A DNA stretch of 64,000 nt from Uloborus plumipes (Eukaryota; Arthropoda; Arachnida; Araneae; Uloboridae), in contig JAXGGA010005212.1 of NCBI GenBank assembly GCA_038373865.1, positions 16,221 to 80,220 on the forward strand, given 5' to 3'. Positions 26,961-37,976 of this stretch are shown here, one piece after another (positions within the stretch are counted from its first letter, which is position 1; every line of letters starts with the position of its first letter). The notes under the pieces were generated by a model. That model saw nothing but the letters and a program-made list of their open reading frames with translations, had not been told where the DNA came from and searched no databases. The translations under genes and the position numbers were made by a program.

Positions 26961-28440
26961 GTAAGTGTATAATCATATAAAATGACACTTTATCCTCAGA
27001 GGCGAATTTACTCATGTAGGGACCCGTTACGATGCATTTTTGGGATAAGGGGGGAGAGGAGGGGAATTCGTCCAACGTAAATTTTCTTACTTGTCCAGTT
27101 TTGGATTCTTTTAGGGGCCCTTATGTTTCGGAAGAATAGCACAATTGGGACATTTGGTAGAAGAAGTGGTACAAATATGGGATACTTGCAGAAAATGGGG
27201 GAAGAAGGTTGCACACAGTCACAAAAATGGCTATGAATGTAAGAACAAGAAGGAGCAAAATGGGGTTGAATGTTGACTCACCTGCTTTGATGAGAGCTGT
27301 TTAAGTAGAAAATCCTACTTTTGAGGTACCGAAAATTTTCAAGGGATGCAAAATTGGAGTTCTCCCTTTCAAAATTATACAGTAAATTAAATGGCTGCTG
27401 CCTGACAGCAAAGTAAATGACATGAGCTTCTCGTAATACGTTTGTTTTGAGCTACTTGTTTGTTTAGTAATTTCTACTGGGGCCATCTACTTGAAATACT
27501 GGGTGGTCTAAAAACGGGATACCATAGATGGTCTAAAAACGGGCCCCTCCGCTTTCTTTGGACTAACAATGGTAGCCCGTTTTTAGACTATGCAGTTATT
27601 GATTCTTGACAACTATGAATTAAGTTAATGCCATTATTATTTTTTATAAGGCTTAGAAGAGAATAGGGAAGACCGATTTTTTCTCTTTTAACCTGTTTTT
27701 ATGATGCTCAGATCTAAAAACAAATTTGGAGAAATAAAAAAGCCCTCGAGATTGAGGTCAAAACTAGACGAAACGTCGATAACTATCATTGTAAAAGTAG
27801 TATGGGAGCTTCAGAGACATTGCATTGACACTTGCTCCCATTCACAGCTAGCATCATGAATGCTTTCGGAATTTTCATTTCTCCTTTTATGATTTGTCCA
27901 ACGCTGAAGAGAGCCACATTGAAGGCGTATGAAATATAGAATAAAGATTTTTAACACAGATTTAATGTTTTTTATTTTTTTTATTACCATATAAACTATT
28001 TTTGTACACGTATCCTGTATTTGGACCGCCTCGCCTCTTGAAAAAGGCGTGATTTTGCCTTCTCTTGTAATCATTTAGTTCTAAAACACTTAAAACTGGT
28101 ATTCTGCTTTTTGCTCCCTAAGATCATCTTCAAGAGCGTTTTCAAGAGTTATAGGCACTAAAATTATACATTTTGATTAAACAGGTTAATCAGTAGGTAT
28201 CAACATGAAAGTGGTATCCCGTATTTGAACCACTTCCTCTATAAATCCACCATATAAATCCATACTGTTTTAGGAAATAGTTTCTTCCTCGCAATCTTTA
28301 AATAATTAAAGAATCAGTTAATAAATGGTGAATTCAATAGCTGATCTTCATTCCTAAAGAGCAAGCCTTTTCCTTCCGGATATTTTAAAACACCCTTCCT
28401 CAAGCTCTAAAATCTCATGAGTATACGTTTTATTTAGATA
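26961..28440. other. No gene seen
   Basis: Non-coding. The phrase GGTCTAAAAACGGG occurs twice near 27506-27545, and an inverted relative lies near 27570. Nothing else is recognisable. Confidence 0.5.
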
Positions 28441-29400
28441 CTAGCGGTACCCGCACGGCTTTGCCCGTGGTATAAAATTAAAAGTGCATTTGTAAAATAA
28501 TTGATATAGCAGAAAAAATGCTCTATTTTAGTTTTATTCAACTATAATTCCTTCAAAGTGATATAAAGATCTGATATGGACACCACACTACTTAATTTTA
28601 CGTGTAAATTTCTTAGTAGATGCTTTAAGTGCTAAAATAGTGCTTGGAGTGAGCAAGATAACAATTCAAACATTTGTATTCCTAGTTTGCTATGAAACAA
28701 TGCAAAAAAATGTTTTACAATGATTAATCTCCTAAATATCGTCGATTTTAACATCATTCAGTGGATTTTTCGCAAAATATCGCCAACAGCGCCAAATTGA
28801 ACCTAAAGAAAAAAAAAATTTTTTTTCGCCAATTTGGCGTCAAATACTTGGCGATCAAAAGTTTGGCGATATATTGCCAAGTGGTCGCGCCAATTCATAT
28901 CACTTTTGTTAACCAATTCATATCACCTTGCATTGAAAACACTGATTTACACGATAAATGGGGTAAAACACCCCCTTGGAACATTCGAATGCAACCCCAA
29001 GGGAGATGGAGAAAAATAAGCCAAAAGAGAAAATAAGAACAATTTTGTTGATAACAGAAACAACAGAAATCTTACCAAAGTTTAAAAGAAGAAGAAAGTT
29101 TTCTTTCCTAGCTTAAAAAACAAAACAATACATTTTCCGAAATGAAACACTTTAAAAAAACGATGCAATATGGCAATTGATACGATATTTCGTTAATCTG
29201 TGCTTTAGGTACCCTTTTCTCGCTAAATGAACTATAGGCGCGCCAAGCGTGGTAACCCTAGCTATTTTGCGTAGTTGACTTTTTGAAAACGCGCCAAGCA
29301 GGGTCCCAAAGCATCTTCACCGGGAAAAAGACAGGGTTGCCAGAGAATTGGAACAAAAAAATACTACGCCTCCTCTAAAAAAAAAATTACAAAATACTAC

Positions 29401-31370
29401 TGAGCCATTCCATGAAAAGTGAAACCAATTGGTCAAAAACTCATATTGAAGTTATGTTGCTATGTTATACATCATTTTAAAGCTTAAGATGTATATTTTA
29501 AGAATCCTGCATTGTTTTTTTGGTGAGAGTTAGAATAATACATGTTTTCTTAGTTGGAAGTACGATATTCACGAACTTGTAAAAATCAGAAAAAAGAACA
29601 CATTTTCAAATGCATATTTCTCATCAAAAACTAAAAACAAAAATAACTACTTGTAGCACAATTTTAACTACTAAGACGGTACTATAATAATATGCATTCA
29701 TTAATTTCTTTTGAATTGATCTAAATGGTGTAATTGAAGTTTGAAAAAAAGAAGTTTGATGTTACGTCTGTAACAAAAAAGAAGCAAAAGTTGTCATTAC
29801 GTCCTAAAAAATTAAAATTAAAAAAAACCCTTAATGGTCCTTTTGGCAAATTCTTAGAGTAATTGCCTACCATAGTTAAAAATATTGCAACTGATTTAGT
29901 TTTTAAATTAATGCTGTTACAGACGTAACATTTCGGACATAATAAATGGCTCTATGTTACGTCCGTAGCAAAAGTAAATTTCCAATTAAATAGGTAAAAA
30001 GCACAGGATGAGCAATACATGTATATAGCATAATATGGTACGAGTACTAAAGTTTCTGGTATTCTGATTTTGAAATTTTTAATTATGTCGGCATGTAATT
30101 GAAATTTATTTCTTAAGATTAATAAAATACACATATGGTATAACTGATTATAATTTATACCTCAACTGGCATTTTTTTGCTACGTTACATGGAAAGGGAG
30201 CTGTGGATGGAGTTGGGGGTATGGTCAGGCACCAGGTGTGGCAGAGAGTAAGATCTAGAACAGCATTTGTCAACGACGCTCTTTCCTTTTTTCAGTGTGC
30301 AAACTCCATTGCAGAAAAAGTTAAAATTATTTATATGCCCCAGGAAAATGTTTTAAAGCTGACGCCAAAATTGGAAGAACGGTGGGCTAACATCGCGAAT
30401 TTGCCAAAAGCCCGCGAAATGCATTGTTTTCGAACAGAATACGAAAATGCCGTTCGAATTTCGAGAACGTCGGACGAAAAAGGACACATTTTTTCATTCA
30501 AAAAAAATTATCAAAATTGACCAACTGTCACCAAGAAGGTTAAATTTTAGTTTGGTACTAGTATTCTGCTATATCATCCAACATTTTCAAATTTTTAAGT
30601 TCTCCTAAGACCAATCACTGATTCCAGGGAGGAATTTACTTTTTCCGATTTTTTTATGTAGCAGCCCCATTATGCATTAATTTTAAGAATACAAATAAAT
30701 AAATTTGTGTGAAGGCCCTTCTAAACTTTTCTTGTGTCAATCTTTCTTGGAAATAATTGTCTTAAGATGCATTAATTCATTGTTACATATTGACATATCG
30801 GCATATGCTCTCAACTCCCCCAGACTTACCCAAATTTTCTAAAACTGTTACAGTATAACTTAAAATATTCAAATAATGTGTTAATTAATGCTACTGTATT
30901 GTTTTAGCACAAAAATCTTTGTTTATTCCTGCTTTAAAATACTGTTTTCTACTTTCAAATCAGAGATGTTACGTCTGTAACACCACTTTGTTTCGTCCGT
31001 AACAAGTTTATGAATTTTTTTCACAAATTCGGCAGTCAAAATCCACACAATCTTTATGGTTTTAGAAAGCTTGAAGTCTCTAGAATACGTATTAAAAAAA
31101 AAAGTTCAAAATTTCCGTATAATTCAGAGGAATATTGTAAGTTGTATGACATAGTCGAGTTTTTGCTGTTTTGTGAATTACGTCTGTAACAGGCAGTTTT
31201 TAATTTCTGTATTTTTTTGTAATTAAGCAATCTGCACGCAAATTTAATGTAGCATAAACATCATCAAGTTACACTACAGGAAAAAAAATTGAAGACTTTC
31301 ATCAGCCCAAACCAGAATTATTAGTGTTCAAAGTCTGCGATTGTTACGTCTGTAACGATGGAATTGCCCT
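29401..31370. mobile_element. Element with TTACGTCTGTAAC motifs nested in Helitron B
   Basis: The ends TGAGCCATTCCATG and GATGGAATTGCCCT are loosely inverted and resemble the ends at 22804-23566. The motif GTTACGTCTGTAAC or a close variant appears near 29761, 29918, 29955, 30966, 31180 and 31342. A coding fragment of a transposon-derived protein lies inside (30163-30520). Both sides share CAGGGTTGCCAG (29333 and 31485). Confidence 0.5.
30163..30520 (+). pseudogene. C-terminal fragment of a transposon-derived protein (HGKG..DGVGG type)
   Basis: The open frame runs from WHFFATLHGKGAVDGVGG to a stop at 30518-30520, about 118 codons. The HGKG-x-x-DG[VI]GG-x-V-K/R signature followed by VWQRVRSR and a region on adjoining lysine and valine-rich strands is familiar from many uncharacterised invertebrate transposon-related proteins, where it sits near the end of a much longer protein. 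No upstream coding region is visible within the nested element, so it is a truncated exon or remnant. Family name unknown to me. Confidence 0.5.
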
Positions 31371-32447
31371 ACTGTTTCCAAACGTTGCCAAAATCAATGT
31401 TGCTAAAATGCGAAATCTATGAAAATGAAAAAAAAAAAAAATCCGCCAAATCTTTTAATTAAGTCAATAGTATATTGGAAACAGGGTTGCCAGAAAAATA
31501 CTAAGCTCCTTATTTGGGCCGAAAAAATACTACCGTAGAATCAAAAATACTACGTCTGGCCGTAGCCTACGAAGATTGACGGTGGCAACCCTGGAAAAAG
31601 AACGAAACAAAAATAAGTATGAACACGTAACCATAGTAACAACATGCAAAGTTGATTTCCGTTGATAAAATAATTCATTTTATCGCTCTTTTCAAACAAA
31701 TTTTATTCTAGAGCTCAACCATTTTAGAATCGTTTGGCTTGCTTTACTGAAGGTAAGCCTTGAATTTCGGGATTCTAAAAACAATTATTACAGCTCTCCT
31801 GATGATCGTAGAAACTTGGAAAAAACTTCATTTTATGCAGAAAATTTCAAGCTTTGTAATGACATAAGACTTGAAAATGTGTATGAAATATTTCTTCCCT
31901 ATTTTATCGAATTTCCGCTAAGAATTCGAATAGAAAAAGAACGAAATGGAATTTTCGAAAAATCGCTTCGAGGTGCAAAACTACATGCTACAAACTAATT
32001 TTGTGCCAAGTGGCATGAAAATCGACCTAGCGGTTTTGGCGCTACGCGCGTAACAGACAGACAGACAGATCCACCTTCAGCTTTATTATTAGTAGAGATG
32101 GTGAAATGGGGTCAATTAGCGTAAACGGAAACATGGGGTAAATGTAAGCCAAAGGCGTGTATAAGGGAGAGTCCCCCCCCCCCCCCAGAAAAAATATCGT
32201 GAGAGATTTTTTTTCAAAAATAGTTATTCTGTTGGGATTTGCTCAAAATAAATGTTTGAAAAAAAAAATCACTATTAACATTGTTTTTAAGGGTGTATGT
32301 AATGAAGGGCCAAGAAAGTTTTGGCCACACCTAAAAAGCAGGATTTTTTTTTTTTTTTAAGAAATTATTAATATTTGGTTTCAGTTTGCTCACAAATAAT
32401 TTGCATACTTTCAGTTTGTTGTTGTTGTTGTTGTTGTGCCAGCTAAC

Positions 32448-33217
32448 AAGGGCGCTAGAGGGGTTCAGGGGGTGCAGCTGCACCCCCTAGATCAGAGCCA
32501 ATGGGAGGTCACAGTGACCTCCCATTTTATTTATTTTTTTGCCAAACGATTTTGTCCCCGTTCATGCTTTTCATTGCAACATGCTGGTCACCAGCATGTT
32601 ACTACAAAACTACTGTTTGTTCTTTAAGAAAGATTTTATACCATCCATTGGTTTAAGGCGTGCATGACTGAATAAAGTATAGTTTCTTTGAGTTCATAAT
32701 TTCTTCCTTTTTTTGTGCAAATAGAATTTCAAGTATTTTTTTTCTCTTTCTTTCTTGCTTTTTCTTTCTGTTTTTACTGAAAAATTTGGCTCTTATGTTA
32801 ATTTTTGGGAACTTTACATAAACTGCGTTATTATATCTAGTATTGATTACTTTTCAGAAAATAATAGTAAGCTTGCCTGTTTTTTAGGAGAAAATTTTTA
32901 ATTTACCGAATGAAACTCAGAACTTTACTGAATGATTAAAAAATGAATAAATGAAATACAAGAATGCATACTTATCTATGTCTACCAAAAGAGACGTGAG
33001 GCATCACGAAAATAAATAAATAAATTAATTAAAGAAAAAAAAAGAAAAGAAAAATAAATAAAATAAGGAAGTTCAGCCTTGCAATACTGTCTCACTGTTT
33101 TCAAATTTCATCAGCCAATTTGTGTCGGATAAGAACTTTTTGGGAGGTCATAGTGACCTCCTATTGAGGTGCCACTGCTTGCACCTCCCCTAACGTGAGT
33201 CTTGGCTACGCCCTTGG
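32448..33217. mobile_element. Inverted-end non-coding element with strong palindromes
   Basis: The left end GGGCGCTAGAGGGG and the right end TTGGCTACGCCC are loose inverted matches. GGGGTGCAGCTGCACCCC at about 32469 is a palindrome. At 32499-32525 two 13-base arms, AATGGGAGGTCAC and GTGACCTCCCATT, are separated by one base. A relative GGGAGGTCATAGTGACCTCC lies near 33150 close to the other end. Confidence 0.45.
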
Positions 33218-33403
33218 GTTTACTAATTTCAGTTACACAGCTAACTTCTTTAAAAATTTCCCCACTTGTAGGAGACACTATTTATCGCAAGTCAAAAATT
33301 TATTCTACAACATCGTAAGTTTATTTCGTGTAAAGCACAAACATGCTTTATTTTACATAGCATTGTTTGTAAAGTCACACCCGTTGTTAAACGTCCGAAG
33401 CTA

Positions 33404-33722
33404 ACGGCAGGAATTCAAGTGAAACAGGGGATCGCAAACTGCAATCGCTACTGGAAATGAATTACATTAGAACGTTTCTTGATAAAAACATCGTGACGTC
33501 AGCGTGACGTTTGCGTGACGTTTGCCTATGAAAAACGAGCTAGATAAAATGTCACAGCCTACTTGGCGAATAAGAGGAGATCGCTGACTGCTTGTGAGCT
33601 CTTATTGGCTCCACTCGTAGTGACGTCAGTGCCAAGTTAAGTTGATGATAATGTAATTCACTTCCAGTAGCGATTGCAATTCGAAGCGATTGCAATGGTG
33701 TTTCACTTGAATTCCTGCCTTA
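33404..33722. mobile_element. Foldback MITE of about 320 bp
   Basis: GGCAGGAATTCAAGTGAAAC at the left is mirrored by GTTTCACTTGAATTCCTGCC at the right, and arms of about 70 bases can be followed. The interior repeats CGTGACGTTTG. Confidence 0.7.
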
Positions 33723-34733
33723 GTACTTGCAATACTGTAATTCATGCAATTTATACGCCAGCTAACCAGAGGTGGCGCTAGGATTTGCCCGACGGGGGGG
33801 GGCAAGCTTGCCTGACAGGAGGGCACAGATATAATTTAAAAATGTCCCCCTCCCCCTCCGTCCCAGGTCTTTTAATTTTTTTGATAAACAAAAAAAGTAT
33901 TCATTTTTACAATAAAGCTAAAATTAAAACCAGAAAACTAACAAGAAGTTCTGTCAAGAACTAAACGAGCCTACTTTCCCGTACATCGACATCGGCATTC
34001 TCGCATCTGATCATTATTCTCTTGATTATCTGAAACTGAAAATTATGTCAAACATACCTTTTTAGCACATAGAGCTGATTTCGAAAAGCAAAATATACCC
34101 CTCTCATCCCCGCAAAATATACCCATCAGATGAAATAGACACGTAAAAAGTAATTAACGAATAAATAAAGCTTTGTCGCACCTTTTAAAGAGTGCAACTG
34201 TTACAGTTCCTCCGTAGAAAAAATCCTCCATTGTTTTCAAAAAAAAATAATAATAATAATAATAAAATAAATAAATAAATAAATAAAAGTACAAAGAGCA
34301 TCAAAACGTATTTTATCAAAGAAAAAAAAGAAAAAAAAAACTCGTCCGTTAATAAAATGTCTCGAATTTCACTTTTAATCGGTTGCCAGTTGTTAAATAT
34401 AAATAAAGAATAAAATGTTCTCGTGAATGAAAAATTTTTGTTACAAAAAAATCGTCTGCCAAAAAAAAAAATAATAATAATAATAAATAAAATAAAACAA
34501 ATGAATAAATAAACAAAAAATCGTCTGCACAGTCAGTCATTTTTTTTTTCTGAGCCTGCATTTCCGCCACGTTTGCGGAGTCGGAGTCGGAATCAAAGTC
34601 CTCACAGAAGATTACTCAGAAAAGTACTTTACAAACACTATTTATCAAAACCATTTTCTTACAAAGTTAGTTTGAAGGAAATCCGACTTTAAGTTCAGAA
34701 TCAACATTCAACTTAAATTCCCCGTAGACGCTA
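33723..34733. other. No gene seen
   Basis: Contains a G run near 33796 next to GGTGGCGCTAGG, probably the end of a transposon remnant, then AATAAATA-type simple sequence at about 34250-34290 and 34470-34510. Confidence 0.5.
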
Positions 34734-35626
34734 ATGTTAATTTTTTTTCTGAACGGTTCAATATTGAACGAAAAATGGTTCAAATCAAAAAGCGAAATAT
34801 GGAAATGTATGGGAAAGCCTCTCCGAGATCTTTCAAACAAAAAAAAGTTTATTCCATTCAGACGGTTCACTCAAAAGTTATTAGGTGGGGAAAGGTTGCT
34901 TGAACGGTTCAATGTTGAACGAAAAAATGCTCAAATGGAAAATTTAAATAGGGTAATGAAGTATCCTTGCTGAGATCCTTCGAACAAAAAAAAGTTTGTT
35001 CAAATCGGATTGTTCACTCAAAAGTTAGCATCGCGGGACAGGTTGTTTGAACGGTTCAAAGTTGAACCAAAAACTGTTCAAATCGAAAAATCAAATATGG
35101 GAATGAGCTGTACTCGCCGAGATCTTTCGAACAAAAAAAAGTTTATTCCATTCGGACTGTTCACTCAAAAGTTATTAGGTGGGGAAAGGTTACTTGAATG
35201 GTTCAATGTTGAACCAAAAATGTTCAAATTGAAAATTTAAATACGGTAATAAAGTATCCTTCCCGAGATGCTTCGAACAAAAAAAAATTTGTTTAAATCG
35301 GACTGTTCATTCAAAAGTTATTAGGGGTGACAGCTTGTTTGAACGGTTCAATGTTGAACGAAAAATTGTTCAAATCGAAAATGTAGATACGGGAATGAAG
35401 TATCCTTGAAAAGATCTTTCGAACAAAAAAAAGTTTGTTCAAATCGGACTGTTCACTCAAAAGTTAGCATCGCGGGACCGGTTGTTTGAACGGTTCAAAG
35501 TTGAACCAAAAATTGTTCAAATCGAAAAATCAAATATGGGAATGAGCTGTACTCGCCGAGATCTTTCCAACAAAAAAAAGTTTGTCCAAATCGGAATGTT
35601 CATTCAAAAGTTATTAGGGGGGACAG
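34734..35626. repeat. Tandem repeat with a 147-bp period, about six units
   Basis: The anchor CAAAAGTTA starts at 34872, 35019, 35166, 35312, 35458 and 35605, giving periods of 147, 147, 146, 146 and 147. Two unit types exist by the bases after the anchor: TTAGG types (34872, 35166, 35312, 35605) and GCATCGCGGGA types (35019, 35458). 147 is divisible by three, so open frames such as 35010-35240 read through with a 49-residue period (RDLSNKKKFIPF, FTQKLLGGERLLE). Confidence 0.9.
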
Positions 35627-35661
35627 ACAGACCGACAGACCGACCGACCGACCGACCGACA
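35627..35661. repeat. GACC/GACA microsatellite
   Basis: Short array of GACA then GACC units directly after the last 147-bp unit. Confidence 0.9.
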
Positions 35662-37630
35662 CACAAATTCCCCATCTCAATACCCTACTTTCAAATTTTT
35701 AATTTTTCGATATTCAATTTACCTTTTTATTTTTTTAACTTGGCGATATTTTTTGGACTTGGCGATATTTTTTTTTACTTGGCGATATTTTTTGGACTTG
35801 GGCGATATTTTTTAGATGCATTAAGCTACTTTTAATACTTTTTTCGTCTTTCTTTTGTTTTTAACGGGAAAGTAGGCTAAAAAATGAGCATTGAAACTAA
35901 ATGAAAGCATAATAATGTACTTTATACAATTTTTATTTTCCGAAAGAATTTCAGATACCCAAAACGAAAATGTTAAATAGTAAAGCAAGCGAAAATTTTG
36001 AAAACAGGCTAGTTCTATGAATGCAGGGCCTCCGCTCCCACTTATCCCCGTAGTTCTTAGGCGGCTGGTGTACTAAAAAAGGGGGGGGGGGGTCAAAAGA
36101 AATGTGTGTGGGGAGGGGAGGTGTGAAGTCAGCCCCTCCAGAAGGATTTTTTTTGTAAAATTGAGTTATAATATTGTATTTTAACATTACTGATTAAATG
36201 ACCTCTAAAAAATGCGGAATATAGTCAGAAAACTCAACCAGGCCATATATGACTCATTCCCCCTTACGGTTCAAAAATCCATTTTACTAAATAACTTGAA
36301 AAAGTTGGAATTTTCAGCTTGTTATTGGCATTTTCTTCTTTTATTTTGGTGAAATAAATCGTTTTTCAATCGATCATTACTTTTTAACCATGGAAAATGA
36401 GGTTATACTTTACTGTTAGAAATGAGGAGGCCACCCTTGCCCTCTGTACGAGCCGCCTATGTTCTTAAGAGTTATGATTTTAAAATGAAAAGGAAATATA
36501 ATGAGGAATTTTTGTGCTGAAATACAAGATAATTATGTAGACTTGGAAGGAATTCATAGTTCAACTACAAACACTGCAAAAGTTGGTAACTATGTATTTG
36601 AAACTTACATCAGAGAAAGTTATAAAGTGGCATGTATGTAGCTCTAATTTTTGTAATTTGAAAGAAAGAATGAAAATAGCTTGATTTAGATAATATTGGA
36701 ATTATTACTGAGTATGAAGTGATAACAATTCTCTCTCAGCCAAGTTTAAATAAATGCTGTCATTTATAGTGTTTACACTTCATTTTTTAACCCCCGACAC
36801 ACAAAGGAAGGGGGGTATGTGTTTGACGTGTATGTGTATCTGTCTGAGGCACCGTACAGCCTAAACGGATGGACCGATTTTGAAATTTTTTTTTGTTCGA
36901 AAGGGGATCGAGAGTGTTCTTAGCTAGGTTGCGGCTTCGGATGGTATTAATTAACAAAGATATTAATTAAAAACCTTTGAAAGGTTTTTCGGGATTTTAG
37001 CAGTGAAAACATACTTCAAAACTTAAAAAAATAGCACCAAATGAAAGAGAAAAATTTTCTGCGTCTGATACGATGTAATTGGATCTTCCATGCTCTATAG
37101 AAGGCGAGTTATAGAGCGTTTTTTAGCAAATGCAGCTTAGCCTTTATTCACGCGATCGGATCCGTTTTCATTGTTGGCAGACAAGGAACGCAAACTCTTA
37201 TAATTTAATAAAATGTTTATCAGTTGCCAGTTTCTATTTTTTTAACAAATAAAAAACTTGTAATTGTTAACACATGCAGCTAAGGCTTAAATCTACAGGA
37301 TTGAAAATCTTTGTCGTTGTTGGCCGACGAGGAAAGAAAACTCAATGATTTAAAATGTTGTTGTTGCCAGTTTCTATTTGGGAACTATTAAAAGACTTGT
37401 AATTGATTTTAACAATTTCAAATATCGAAAACAAGTAAATATATTTAGATTTAAAATGCTTTATGACCAGAGAAGTTCGTTTTAATATGAGATCGGCAAT
37501 CAGGGTCGGGGGTTGTTTAAATTTTTAATTTAATGTTAGTAGTTGTTCGACTTATAATGTTTGTTAAGTTATCAAAATTGATCTTAATCAAGTATATTAT
37601 GTTCCTTTGACACTACTTTATAGGAATGTT
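35662..37630. other. No gene seen; remnant repeats
   Basis: TTGGCGATATTTTTTGGAC-type tandem units occur at 35740-35815, a G run near 36080, and a stretch opening with CCCCCGACACACAAAGG at about 36790 looks like the end of a dispersed repeat. No gene is recognised. Confidence 0.5.
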
Positions 37631-37631
37631 G

Positions 37632-37770
37632 GATGGAAGGTCCAAAACCAAAAGGTCCACGAACAGAAGATCCACGTCCAAAAGGTCCGAAGTATAGAAG
37701 CCCGCGGACATTTTGGACGTGGATCTTCTGTGCGTAGACCTTATGGTTTTGAACCTTTTAGCCGGATTCC
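37632..37770. mobile_element. Short foldback element
   Basis: AGAAGATCCACGTCCAAAA on the left is mirrored by GGACGTGGATCTTCTG on the right, and the arms extend to GGTCCAAAACC / GGTTTTGAACC. Total about 140 bp, non-coding. Confidence 0.65.
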
Positions 37771-37976
37771 ACTTTATAGATATGGCACTACAATACATAG
37801 GTTAAGGCTTTCAATAAATTTTCAGATGTAATTGTTTAGTTTTTGTTTTATAATTTTCCATCAAACAGAAATGTCAGTATGTATATCACAAATGAATGAA
37901 TTTACAAAAAATATTACATAGTAAAAATTTTCCTCTTTTTTCAAGAAAGACCCATTTTTTTTAGATCAGCGGTTCT

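Larger units (their letters stand above)
28441..32098 (-). mobile_element. Helitron, copy B, with a 2.5-kb internal insertion
   Basis: Reverse-strand relative of 19489-21088. The 3' end is CTAG at 28441 preceded by A on the plus strand, and the 5' end is the complement of TCTCTACT at 32091-32098 followed by T. The left 0.7 kb and right 0.5 kb align with copy A. The part at about 29130-31600 is absent from copy A and contains a separate element. Confidence 0.85.
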
